Positions 50,401 through 61,256 of a DNA stretch of 64,000 nt are shown in pieces. The stretch spans positions 491,964 to 555,963 of the forward strand of contig KN805372.1 of NCBI GenBank assembly GCA_000818945.1, given 5' to 3'. Position numbers and translations under genes: made by a program. Numbering within the stretch: the first letter of the stretch is position 1; each line of letters starts with the position of its first letter. Under the pieces are notes generated by a model. That model saw nothing but the letters and a program-made list of their open reading frames with translations. It was not told the DNA's origin and did no database searches. This DNA comes from Schizochytrium sp. CCTCC M209059. Its lineage: Eukaryota > Sar > Bigyra > Thraustochytrida > Thraustochytriidae.

Positions 50401-53400
50401 CGCAACTTTGCAGCGACCGCCAAGTCGGAGGAAATACGTATTAACTTGCTCAAGTTCTTGAGCATTGTAGGTCTCGATCAGGCTGGAGATCAGGCGCTTT
50501 TGCAGGACCTCAAGGCTTTGCGCGCTGTACAAGAGATCTGGCCTGAACACGACATTAGCATCGAGCAGGTGAAGGGTACAGAGCAGCGCCTCGACCTGGC
50601 TTCTTCCCTGGGTACACCCGTGGGTCTTTCTGAGCGGCGCCACCTCGAGCGCCTGCTTCTCGAATGGGATGAGCTCACTGATTGTGAATTGGTCCTTGCG
50701 GACGAAATCCGCTCTTGCGATTTGCATGCAAGAAATCTGGCTCATGGGCTCGTATCCTCTTATCTGGATTCCACAGACTTTGGCAAGCTGGATTGCGCTA
50801 ATGAGGTAAGCCGTTACGCGCCAGTCTGGGGTGGTCTGGCTCATGCAGCTGCAAGAGAAGGCGATGACCTAGCGCTCTTGCACTCGGTGCGATACAATTC
50901 CGGAAGCGCTGCGCTCATGACGGAAGCGACGGAAATGCATCTTTTTGAGAAGACTCGAGATGTGAAGTTTGGACTCTATTCTGCATACGCGAATGTGCGA
51001 TCCGCAGCGAAAGCGATTCTCATGGAAGAAGAGCGAGATTTCATTATTGAGTCCACGACTGCACTCCTCATTTTAGCGTCTTGCGCTTTGCCATCATTGA
51101 GCGGCCCAATTTTGAACCCAGTGTTGCATCATGCCCTAGCAGCGGCTGCGTATACCCAAGGCAAGTCCGCTCCGCCATTTACATGGTCCCCAATTTACCT
51201 TGCACTGGCATTATGCTTTCGCGATGAGTACACACGCGCTGGCGAGTTGGCGTTGGTTTTTTGTGGCGTGCCTAAGGTGTTACGTACCGGGTCGGCTTGG
51301 CACATGGCGGTGCGGCAAGTCATTATGCAGGCGTCGCTCTCTGACACGCAGGAAGGTGGATGGGAACTTGCTGCCGAGTTCGCAAGTGCCGTTCAGACTC
51401 GGTTCAACGAAACTTGCTGCGTCGACCGAAGTCAGGAAAGCACATTCTCTGTGTCTGCATTTCGCGGGGCGAAGGTCACTGAAATCGGGCGTTCGAGTAC
51501 AGAAGATCAAGCTGATGAGGATGACTGGAACAACTCTTGGGATGATGAGAACGATGGTGCTGTCGATACGAGTCCAGCTGCGAACGACTCTGATGGGAAA
51601 ATGGAGAATGCGGCGCTTGAACCACCTTCTGTCGCGCTGGGGGGCTGGTCTGATGAGGACATGGATATCGACGTTGATGCCGAGGCTGAGGAAACTGCGC
51701 CGGATTCGCGTCCCCACGTGAGCGATGTAGCTCCTGATGTTGGCGTGGGCGTCGCATGGGAAGAAGATGACTTGCTGGAGGATGGTGATGGCGTTCACGA
51801 AGGTCTGCAAGATTCTCCGATCGACCTTGGTACAAAGCGTCAACCAAGCGAGAATGGGTGGGAAGACATGGGTGCGGATGATCTCTCCCTTGACGAAGAA
51901 CTTGCTGGCGATGTTTCCCAAGATAAAGACCGAGAAGTTGTCGAAGGCGCTGATGTTAGCCAGACTAATGAACAAGAAGAGGACCAGTGGTCTTCGGGCT
52001 GGCAGGAGGAAGAGCTTGAAGATACTAATGCGATTGAGGCAAACGACGCTGCGCAAGCCACGAGAGGTGTCGAGCCTGTATCTCAAGTCGTAGCAACCAA
52101 TGGCGCCCGAGAGGCAAGCGGCGACGACTATGCTGCGACGCGATCCTCTTCTTGCGGATTGGGTCCCGGAGAAGTTAAAGGTGAAGAAATGACTGCCGGT
52201 TGGCAAGAAGGTGTTCTAGACGGGCTCACAGACGCCTTGCAAGGGACACTCGATACCGCAGCTGCAAGACAGGATAGGGCGGTGGGCATTGAAAGCTTTC
52301 TCGAGGATTCCATGTCGGGCGCAGCAGCTTCTGGCTGGCAAGATGATGATGGCGAGCTTGACGAGGCGCAGATTGACGGAATGACGGCGGAAGACGTTTC
52401 CGACGTTCGTGATGACGAAAAGGCCAAAGAGGACGACACAGCTGCTGGTGTTTTTACAAGCAAAGACGATGTTTGGGACACAACTAAGCAAAGTGGATGG
52501 GACGACGCTGATGACAGTCTTGGTGAAGCGCATAGTGAGGGAAACACAACTCAGAATGATGACATCGATAATGATGAAATGCAAAACGATCGCGAAGCTG
52601 CTGGCGTTGTGGCAGATCAAAACAATAGCAGCAACGCAATCGACAAAGTCGAGCAGTCAAGCGGGAATGACGCCGACGATGGTCTCGATAATACGCATAT
52701 CAACGGCACAACGGCAGAGGATGTTGTGGATGAAGAAAACGACGAAGAGGTCGACGAGGATGACGCAGCTGCTGATGCTTTGACAGAACAGGAAGATCGC
52801 AAGGACACATTCGAGCAGTCTGGCTGGAACGACGCCGACGATGGTCTCGATGAGGCGCTCGACGAGGCGCATATCGACGGAACAACGGCAGAGGACGTTG
52901 TGGACGAAGACAATGACGAAGAAGTCGACGAGAATGACGCAGCTGCTGATGCTTTGGCAGAACAGGGAGATCGCGAGGACACAGTCGAACAAACAGGCTG
53001 GAATGACGGCGACGATGAACTCGATGAGGCGCTCGACGAGGCGCATATCGACGGCATAACGGCAGAGGATGTCGTGGATGAAGAAAACGACGAAGAGGTC
53101 GACGAGGATGACGCAGCTGCTGATGCTTTGGCAGAACAGGAAGACCGCGAGGATACAGTCGAGCAGTCTGGCTGGAATGATGGCGACGATGGACTTGATG
53201 AGGCGCTCGACGAGGCGCATATCGACGGAACAACGGCAGAGGACGTTGTGGACGAAGAAAACGACGAAGAGGTCGACGAGAATGACGCAGCTGCTGACGT
53301 TTTGACAGAACAGGAAGATCGCGAGGACACAGTCAAACAAACAGGCTGGAATGACGGCGACGATGGTCTCGATGAGGCGCTCGACGAAGCGCGTATCGAC

Positions 53401-56400
53401 GGCACAACGGCAGACGATGTTGTGAATGAAGACAATGATGAAAAGGTCGACGAGGATGACGCAGCTGCTGATGCTCTAGCAGAACAGGAAGATCGCGAGG
53501 ATACAGTCGAGCAGTCTGGCTGGAACGACGCCGACGATGGTCTCGATGAGGCGCTCGACGAGGCGCGTATCGACGGCACAACGGCAGACGATGTCGTGGA
53601 TGAAGAAAACGACGAAGAGGTCGACGAGGATGACGCAGCTGCTGATGCTTTGGCAGAACAGGAAGACCGCGAGGACACAGTCAAACAAACAGGCTGGAAT
53701 GACGGCGACGATGGACTCGATGAGGCGCTCGACGAAGCGCATATCGACGGCACAACGGCAGAGGATGTTGTGAACGAAGAAAACGACGAAGAGATCGACG
53801 AGAATGACGCAGCTGCTGACGTTTTGACAGAACAGGAAGATCGCGAGGACACAGTCAAACAAACAGGCTGGAATGACGCCGACGATGGTCTTGATGAGGC
53901 GCTCGACGAAGCGCATATCGACGGCACAACGGCAGACGATGTTGTGGATGAAGAAAACGACGAAGAGATCGACGAGGATGACGCAGCTGCTGATGCTTTG
54001 GCAGAACAGGAAGATCGCGAGGACACAGTCAAACAAACAGGCTGGAATGACAGCGACGATGAACTCGATGAGGCGCTCGACGAGGCGCATATCGACGGAA
54101 CAACGGCAGAGGACGTTGTGGACGAAGAAAACGACGAAGAGGTCGACGAGAATGACGCAGCTGCTGACGTTTTGACAGAACAGGAAGATCGCGAGGACAC
54201 AGTCAAACAAACAGGCTGGAATGACGGCGACGATGGACTCGATGAGGCGCTCGACGAAGCGCATATCGACGGCACAACGGCAGAGGATGTTGTGAACGAA
54301 GAAAACGACGAAGAGATCGACGAGAATGACGCAGCTGCTGACGTTTTGACAGAACAGGAAGATCGCGAGGACACAGTCAAACAAACAGGCTGGAATGACG
54401 GCGACGATGGACTCGATGAGGCGCTCGACGAAGCGCATATCGACGGCACAACGGCAGAGGATGTTGTGAACGAAGAAAACGACGAAGAGATCGACGAGAA
54501 TGACGCAGCTGCTGACGTTTTGACAGAACAGGAAGATCGCGAGGACACAGTCAAACAAACAGGCTGGAATGACGGCGACGATGGACTCGATGAGGCGCTC
54601 GACGAAGCGCATATCGACGGCACAACGGCAGAGGATGTTGTGAACGAAGAAAACGACGAAGAGATCGACGAGAATGACGCAGCTGCTGACGTTTTGACAG
54701 AACAGGAAGATCGCGAGGACACAGTCAAACAAACAGGCTGGAATGACGGCGACGATGGACTCGATGAGGCGCTCGACGAAGCGCATATCGACGGCACAAC
54801 GGCAGAGGATGTTGTGAACGAAGAAAACGACGAAGAGATCGACGAGAATGACGCAGCTGCTGACGTTTTGACAGAACAGGAAGCCGCGAGGACACAGTCG
54901 AGCAGTCTGGCTGGAATGACGGCGACGATGGACTCGATGAGGCGCTCGACGAGGCGTATATCGACGGCACAACGGCAGATGATGTTGTGGATGAAGAAAA
55001 CAACGAAGATGATAGAGTCCAAGACACAACAAACGGCTGGCAAGACGACGACGGGGACATTGGCGCTGCTGATCTCGAGGACGAAGGAGATGGCGAGAGT
55101 GCGGCCGAGCACACCGCCTGGCATGATGCCGACGGCGGACCCGACGATGCTCTAGAAAGCGAAGAACAAGATCAAGTAGCGCCTGTCGAGGCCTCTGAAG
55201 GCAACAACATTACGACGGACAATGGACCCGACCACGTTTTGTTCGAGTCTACATTCAACAACAACAAAGAAAGCCATCAGCGCCATGCACCGAGTAGTGC
55301 GGAGGAAGCAACGGAACAAAGCACGTCCGGCTGGCAAAATGAGGATCCCGACATGGGCGCGCCTGATTTAAGTGGGCTGGCAAGCTCGTCTGGTGAAGGT
55401 GCGACGCAAGACGACGATGGAGCTTGCAGTGGTCAAGTGCACGAAGAGGGCGCCGAGGCCAGAGAGGATGCCGCGCGAGGTAGAGATGAGGAGAACGGCA
55501 GCGGCCAAAGCTTTGGTCTCGCAAGCGTAGCAGAGGGAGGCCATGAAACGGCGGGCGCCACTGGAGAAGACAGCGGATGGATGCAAGAGGGCGAGATCGA
55601 GATGTCTGGGTGGGAAGACGAGCCGATCGAAGACGCAGCTGGCGCGAACACGACGGAGAGCGGGATACGTCAGGATGCCTCGAGCGAGACCAGTGCCGCA
55701 GCGCGAAGAAGCGCTGATGCTAGCGACGAAGGAGGCGAGCACGTGGAGGCCGCGAATCGTATGCCTCCGAGCGAAGAGGAAGGGTTCAGTGGCGTAACCG
55801 GCGAAGCAAGAAGCGGCGTCAGGATCTTGGCGCCGCTGGCATATGCCTTGGATGGGGCGGAGTCGCACTTGACGGATGCGAGTGGAAGCACGATTGGGAA
55901 TCTGGCGCGAGCCTTGGAGCACATGGACCTTGGCGCGGACTACCAGTCTGAAAGCTCGCCGAGAGCCTTTATCGGGGGTGACATCGATGCAGCTGAAAGG
56001 GGCGCGAGTGGCCATGTCGAAGAGCTCGCTGGAGAGGAAACGGGGGGCGAGGCGCCGCCCGTCGTCGACGCAGAGTCGCAGAGCATGTCAGAGGTGGCGG
56101 AAGAGACCTCGGAACAACGCAGTCCGCTTCCGCATCCCGACACTGTGGAGGAGGGCGACGGGGAGGGCGCTCGCGAAGGCTCGGACTTGCGATCTGCAAC
56201 GGATTCTACCGAAGACGAGACTTTAGCGTTGGACGCGTCCCAGAACGCTGGCGTCGATGCTCTGGCGGAACCGCATACAACGCCAGCGGCGGGCGAGCGC
56301 GCGGACTCCGGATCTGGCAACCCGCCACGCAGCGGCTGGGGAACCCCGCGCTCCGGTGCTCTTGGGTCGCCGACGCCAGCTCCTCGCGCTGGCGGATCGA

Positions 56401-56933
56401 CGGGCGAATTGACTGCTACGGACGCTCCCTGTGGCCGTGGGACGGAGTCTGGCGCGGGCGAAACTTCTGCGGGTGGATCAAGCCCAAAACTCACCACGGT
56501 TCGCAGCAGTGGCAGCGACGTCTGGGGTCTTCAGGACGACCTGGATTTGGACATGGACCCGGACCTCGACGGGGGGACCCTGGGTTCCAACGAGGGTGGT
56601 AACCACAACAACGACGTCGGCATGGACATCGACGACAACGACGGCAACGCGGATGCGCCTTGGCCCGTGCCTCCCATGGCGGAGGAAAACACAAATGCAC
56701 AGGCTCTTCTCTCGCGCGCGCGGCGGACGCGGTCCGGGCAGGCTCCCTTCGACACTGCTCCCGCGCGGGCGGCTGCGACGCTCGACGCAGGTCCCAGCGC
56801 AGCCGAAGAAGACCCGGGCGACGGCGCGGCCGCCCTTGCCCCGGGAGCGGAGCCCCCCGCGCAAAGTGCCGGGGACGCGGCTCCCGGCGGCCGCGACTCG
56901 GGTTGGGACATCGACGACGACCTCGATCTCTAG
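44205..56933 (+). CDS. NBAS: giant NBAS/Sec39-family ER tether subunit with acidic Trp-repeat tail
   Basis: Exon 1 is 44205-44311 (35 codons plus two bases, Pro-rich); exon 2 is 44514-56933. One base is missing near 54883. With it counted, the reading frame is continuous and gives 4175 residues. Residues ~80-450 resemble the NBAS N-terminal beta-propeller. From ~510 ('QELYEHHLARKDFAQAEELA') to ~2350 the protein is helical like Sec39/NBAS, with 'VEIDQASGMLDLALELGQCA' as in the family's 'EIE..SG..DNAL.L'. Human NBAS is 2371 residues, so the core is full length. The remaining ~1800 residues are acidic, with >20 Gly-Trp-acid motifs including 13 tandem 58-residue units (from residue 2805), and the last residues contain GWDIDDDLDL. 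NBAS sits in the NRZ/Dsl1 complex at the ER and tethers COPI vesicles. Confidence 0.85.
44312..44513 (+). other. intron 1 of the NBAS-like gene
   Basis: 202 bp, donor GTAAGTCGAG, acceptor ATCACGATAG. The junction gives ATG-GCG-ACC in frame on both sides. Without it the long frame has no ATG near its start. The intron contains GT and GA microsatellites (44416-44442). Confidence 0.75.
52819..54999 (+). repeat. 174-bp tandem repeat array coding 13 acidic Gly-Trp units
   Basis: The Trp codons recur every 174 bp from 52825 (next 52999, and so on to 54391...) to unit 13 at 54912, one base short because of the deletion. Each 58-residue unit starts [S/T]GWND-x-DD, continues with LDEALDEAHIDG and an Asp/Glu-rich half, and ends EDREDTV[E/K]Q. 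Units 9-12 are nearly identical in DNA. Three diverged units precede the array (52330-52818), one of which has lost its Trp. Confidence 0.95.
54883..54884 (+). other. single-base frameshift inside the repeat array
   Basis: Sister units read GAAGACCGCGAG (53144, 53663) or GAAGATCGCGAG; here it is GAAGCCGCGAG. One base is missing. Downstream, the protein-like frame (unit 13 and the whole acidic tail to 56933) is shifted by exactly that amount. Uncorrected, translation would end at 55155 after ~90 residues of unrelated basic sequence. Confidence 0.85.
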
Positions 56934-57778
56934 ATAGGGTTCCTATTTACTTCCCAGACACGCGAGGACCTCATGACTCCGGGCTGATCTGGAGACGTGC
57001 AGTGGCATATGCTGCCGCCGTGCTCGAGCTTCGCTTCGGCACGAGCTCGATTCGTCGCCCTAGCCTGGTCGAAATTTGCTAAAACGAAGAAAAGCCTTCC
57101 TCGGCCTTCGATTTCCCTCTCCCCTTCCCGTCCTTCCCGTCCTTCCCGTCCTTCCCGTCCATCCCTTCCGCGTGCATGCGCTCGTGCACGCCGGGATGCC
57201 CTCGCGTTCCCTTTCCTCCCCGCGCTTCTCCTCGACCTTCTCCCCCCCTCCTCCTCTCCATCGCCTCGCCTCCCGCCCTCGCGGCGCGGCCCTTGAACGC
57301 TCGCTCGCCCGCGTGCCGCCCCTCCCTGCTCCCGCCGCCTCCTCCTCGCGCGGAAGCCGGGCACGCCGCGGGGGCCGGGCACGCCGCGGCGCCTCGCGCG
57401 ACGGCCCAGGAGGAGGGGGAGGGAGGATGCGATCGCGGCCAGGTCGGGAGGGATGAGGGATGGATGGAGGGATGGAGGGATGGGACGAGCAGAGAGGAGA
57501 GGAGAGAGAGGCGAGGCGCGGGCAGCAGACCCGGAAGAGACGCAGCGCGCGGAGCGGCACGGCGCGCGGGGAGGCGAGCGAGGGAGGGCGCGCCCAGCGC
57601 CGCGCGGGAGGCGAGCGTTTCGGAGCAGGAGGAGCGAGGGGGAGAAGTCCGCGCCGGCTTGGAAGCGAGGAGGGGGCTCATTCGAAAGCCGAAAGCTCGG
57701 CGAGCCAGGGAGGCGAAAAGGCCCCGCGCGTGCCCGCCCGCCTTTGGACGATCTGCTTGCTTGCTCGCTTGCTTGCTC

Positions 57779-57815
<37 letters not shown>

Positions 57816-58443
57816 GCCGTCTGGCGCTGCCGGCTGCCTGGCTGCGCGGGAGCGGCGGCGGGGCGAAGCGGCCGGCTGGGCCGGGTCGCCCGGCGACGCC
57901 GAACGAGTGAGCGCGCTTCGGCGGCTGGAGCGTCTGCGAGGAGAGCCTTCTTTTCTTTTCCTCTCTCCCAGGAACCTTGCTTGCCATACGTACGTGTATA
58001 CATACATACAGTATACGCGCGCATACCACATAGGCAAGAAAGAAGCCAGAGAGAGAAAGCCGGGTCCCGAGGCCAGCAAGGCAAAGAAAGCGGAGAAGTG
58101 GCCCACGCGCGCCGAGGTGGAGCGCTTTGGGGCTCGTGTGCTGCGCTGCGTGCAGACCGACTTGCCGGCCACGGGGTGGCTGGTGGAGCAGAGCAGAGCA
58201 GAGTGGGCTGGAGCGAGTGCAACCAAGCGAGACTGTAACGCGCGAGTCTGCGCCCCCCCCCCTTGGCCTTCCTTCCATCTTTAGCTGGCGCCATCCGCCG
58301 AGAAGACGTACCCCGAGACCCACTTGCCGAGCCCAAAGCGCGAGCAAGCAAGCAAGAGCAGGGAGGGAGAGAGACGCGACAGCGACTAACAAGAGGCGAT
58401 CGTTTCACTGGTCGAGGCAATCGATCGCCCACCTATAAGGCTG
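56934..58443. other. GC-rich intergenic region with simple repeats
   Basis: 1.5 kb between plus-strand genes. It contains CGTCCTTCC repeats (57127-57166), GGATGGAG repeats (57458-57484) and TTGC tetranucleotides (57755-57814). Long open frames in several phases follow from the base composition and have no protein-like features. Confidence 0.5.
57755..57814. repeat. TTGC tetranucleotide repeat
   Basis: About 14 TTGC units with TCGC interruptions in intergenic DNA. Complement of the GCAA type seen at 18022. Confidence 0.9.
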
Positions 58444-59745
58444 ATGCGTCCGGGCACGGTCAGCAATACCGTGAAGCAAGGTCGCGAGGCCGCAGAGTTC
58501 GCGCGGAGCAGCAGAAGTGGCAGCAGGAGCGGCTATCAAAACATGCTTGTCAGCGCACAGCACGAGCGCCCCGGCGACCCAACTCCGGGCACGCGCAGCA
58601 TGCCCTGGGATTCCGTGGCGCTCTCACCGCCCGATGCCAGCCTGATGGCCCGGAAACAGTCGCTACAGCAGCAGCAGCAGCTCCACCAGGCGCCCTCGCG
58701 CAAGGCGCTCCGCCCACCCGCCATTAGGACGCGCAAGCTTCACTTTTCGAACAGCTCCGAATGGCCTCCCTTTGCCAGCAAGACGCAGTGTCTCTACGTG
58801 AGCTTTGCATTCTTTTCGCTCCCTCTCCTGGTGGTCATCTGCTTCGCCATGATCTTTTACCTGGCAGACCCGGCCCGTCTTGACCCCGAGTACGTGGCCA
58901 ACTGCACGGCCAACTACGCGGCGACCCGCGAGTACCTGTGCGGCAGCTTTGCCGTCCTTTCCTTTCTCGGCACGGTGGGTTTGCTCGTTCTTTGGGTGCC
59001 CACCACCACTGCTCTCATCATTACCGTTTTCCACAAGCGCTTCTTTTCCGAGTTGCCGGGTATGTTTGTGGCTGCCATCATGAGTATTTGCGCAGCCGCA
59101 CTCTTTTCGCTCGGCGTCATTCTCGTCACTCAAAGCGACCATGTCTGGGCCTTTTACACCTACGCCTACTTTGCCATTGTTCTTGGTGGCGCTCTCGGAC
59201 TCATCCTCATTGCCGTCGGAGCCTTTTACCTCGGTTCTGTTCTGGTCCTCACAACCTTTACGATTATGGGCTACCCGGAAGACGAGATCCGCCGCGAATT
59301 CATGTACGGCGGCACTTCGCAGTCTCTCACCGTGCTGGCAACGGGCGTCAGCCATGGATCTGACAGCATTGGCGATCTCGACGACGATGATGATGGCGAT
59401 GATGCACTTTATGGCCGCCGTCGCGGCAGCAGTGCCGCCCCCGATCTCGAGAATCAGGCCGCGATCAAGGACAAATTGGCGCTCAAGGTGGCGGATGACG
59501 CCGACATGACGGATCTCCAGGCTGCGAAGCGCGCAATAAAGCGCGAAAAGCACAAACTCGACGTCGAGCGCCGTCGCCTCGAAAAGCTTGACGAAAATAT
59601 CCGCAAGCGCGAGCAGGCTGTGCGTGACCGCGAGGAAGACCTCGAGGAGCTCGAGAGTCGACTTCAGAAGCGGGAGGCCGATCTTGAAGAGGCCGAGGAG
59701 GAGATCGCGCGCCAACTCGCGATGCACGACCAAGAGCAGGTCTAA
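58444..59745 (+). CDS. four-TM membrane protein with C-terminal coiled coil
   Basis: 433 residues. The N-terminal ~110 residues are disordered (Ser, Pro, Gln; a short poly-Gln). Four hydrophobic segments follow at ~118-140, 167-190, 200-225 and 232-265, with an extracytosolic-looking loop holding NCTANYAATREYLC (two Cys, one N-glycosylation site). After an Asp-rich linker (DLDDDDDGDD), residues ~355-430 form a charged coiled coil (KREKHKLDVERRRLEKLDEN). The topology recalls tetraspan proteins, but the CCG signature of tetraspanins is absent. No family recognised. Confidence 0.7.
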   Translation: MRPGTVSNTVKQGREAAEFARSSRSGSRSGYQNMLVSAQHERPGDPTPGTRSMPWDSVALSPPDASLMARKQSLQQQQQLHQAPSRKALRPPAIRTRKLHFSNSSEWPPFASKTQCLYVSFAFFSLPLLVVICFAMIFYLADPARLDPEYVANCTANYAATREYLCGSFAVLSFLGTVGLLVLWVPTTTALIITVFHKRFFSELPGMFVAAIMSICAAALFSLGVILVTQSDHVWAFYTYAYFAIVLGGALGLILIAVGAFYLGSVLVLTTFTIMGYPEDEIRREFMYGGTSQSLTVLATGVSHGSDSIGDLDDDDDGDDALYGRRRGSSAAPDLENQAAIKDKLALKVADDADMTDLQAAKRAIKREKHKLDVERRRLEKLDENIRKREQAVRDREEDLEELESRLQKREADLEEAEEEIARQLAMHDQEQV

Positions 59746-60452
59746 ATGCGTGCTGGCTGCTGTTGTCCCACATCTCCGGGTTTGCAACCATATCATCTTC
59801 ACCACCACCACCACCACCACCACCACGCCTCGCCTTGGTGGTAGGGGGGAGGGGGGGGGAGAAAAAAAAGAAAAGAAGTGGTAGGGGGGAGGGGGGGGGG
59901 AGAAAAAAAAGAAAAGAAAAGAAAGAAAGAAAAAAAGAACAACAACCAAGAGAAACAAACCAAAATTAATGCCCGGAACAAGCACAACAGTCACAGTCTC
60001 TTTTTATCTAATCTACAATTTTTTCACATCATTTTTTTACTTACCGAACGTTTTGCAACGATTCTTCCGAGTCTTTCACGGTCAGCGCATTTTTCTCTTC
60101 TTTTTTCTTCTTTTTTTCGCAGCGCGAGATAAATAAACTCATGTAAGGTTGTTCTTTTCCTCCCTTTTCTTTTCATTTAGTGATCAACAAACCCACCGTC
60201 CCATGACTGCATCGAGCAGCATTTTCGCTTTTATAGATTACGATTTCTTCGGGCGTTCCACCACATGTGACTTTGAGTAATTTTCTTTTACTTGCCAAGT
60301 GCTAGGTGTCACAGTGCCAGTGGACCTAAAATCTCAACGGATCTCTGCTTCTTCTACACATGCTTCACGCATCTGACTGATGATTGAGTGATTCTGCGAG
60401 CGATTGCGCGCGGGCCCAAGCTCGCAACAAGTCTTGCGGGACAGTAGCAAGG
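59746..60452. other. 3' spacer with purine tracts
   Basis: About 700 bp: CCA repeats (59800-59826), a duplicated G-rich/A-rich purine block (59838-59917), then AT-rich DNA. No gene is supported. Confidence 0.5.
59838..59917 (+). repeat. duplicated 40-bp G-run/A-run purine block
   Basis: Two copies of GTGGTAG6AG8-10 followed by AGA8GA4GAA, offset 40 bp. The G-runs could form quadruplex or triplex DNA. Confidence 0.85.
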
Positions 60453-61256
60453 ATGGCATCCGCCATGCAAAGGTCGTGGACGTCGCGACACTACGCAGTT
60501 GGCTCGTTTGCGAAACGATCGCCGCAGCTGATCACGCCGCGCGATAGAACAGAATCGGATGTACCCCAAGAGAACGCCCCGATCGCGATATTGCAAACAC
60601 TGCCATCGCCGCGATTGCAGCCCCGGCAGCATGCTGTGGTAGAGACCTCGAGACCTCCCCCAAAAGACCTGGCCAATCCTTTGTCTGAAAAATCTCCCAA
60701 GCGACGCGTGAAAAAGCGCGTGCCAGCTCCAGCGGTTCGTAAAAAGTCTTTCGTGCGACCGTCACTCTCGAGTCAGCTTGCGAAAATTGGTGCTGAAGCA
60801 AGCGAAATCACTCAGCAGCTGACCAAAACATTTGGTCCCGTAGCCGGATCCTCTGCCGGGCAATCAAGCGGCCCAGACGCTACTCTTCTCTTCCAAGCCC
60901 CTGCGCAGAGCTTCGTCGTAGGCAAGCTCGCTAGCAAGTTTCCATCAATCGTGCAATTCTATACAAATCGATGCGAATATCAGTTCCACCATCCCTATCA
61001 AGCTGCACAGATTCACATGATCATGTACTACCGCGACATGGATGACGCGACCTTGGACACATCACAATGGACGTTGCGCTTTCGCATTCCTCGACATCTT
61101 TTTCACTATGGCGATGACTACGATCATCGAAACGCCCGACATGCAGTCGAGGTGATATTGAGTTCCGAACACGATACCAGACGCGTTGCTGCAGAGCGAG
61201 CACGTTTTCCTGGTGGCCTTCGGATCTTGCGTAAACGGGCGGGCTCGTCATTCTAG
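60453..61256 (+). CDS. protein of unknown function with a conserved-looking C-terminal domain
   Basis: 267 residues from the ATG at 60453. The first ~100 residues are disordered and basic (KRRVKKRVPAPAVRKK). From ~150, a compact domain contains 'SFVVGKLASKFPSIVQFYTN', then RCEYQFHHPYQAAQIHMIMYY, an Asp-rich turn, 'LRFRIPRHLFHYGDDYD' and a final helix/strand pair. The alternating aromatic/His pattern looks like a real folded domain rather than a chance frame, but I do not recognise it. It is convergent with the P450 gene, with 190 bp between stops. Confidence 0.65.
   Translation: MASAMQRSWTSRHYAVGSFAKRSPQLITPRDRTESDVPQENAPIAILQTLPSPRLQPRQHAVVETSRPPPKDLANPLSEKSPKRRVKKRVPAPAVRKKSFVRPSLSSQLAKIGAEASEITQQLTKTFGPVAGSSAGQSSGPDATLLFQAPAQSFVVGKLASKFPSIVQFYTNRCEYQFHHPYQAAQIHMIMYYRDMDDATLDTSQWTLRFRIPRHLFHYGDDYDHRNARHAVEVILSSEHDTRRVAAERARFPGGLRILRKRAGSSF

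Noticed and set aside
52819..54999. Regular direct repeats that could suggest a CRISPR array or satellite DNA
   Set aside because: The period is 174 bp, has no unique spacers, and keeps an open protein frame; it is a coding tandem repeat in a eukaryotic gene.
52617..55124. An 835-codon open frame on the minus strand across the repeat array
   Set aside because: It is the antisense of the NBAS acidic repeats; its Ser/Ala/Val monotony follows from GAC/GAG codons read backwards. The plus-strand frame continues a recognisable protein.
56930..58432. Long minus- and plus-strand frames (up to 500 codons) in the GC-rich spacer
   Set aside because: Composition is Arg/Ala/Ser-rich, includes repeat-encoded Ala-Ser-Lys-Gln runs, and overlapping frames in several phases are open at once, as expected for GC-rich non-coding DNA.
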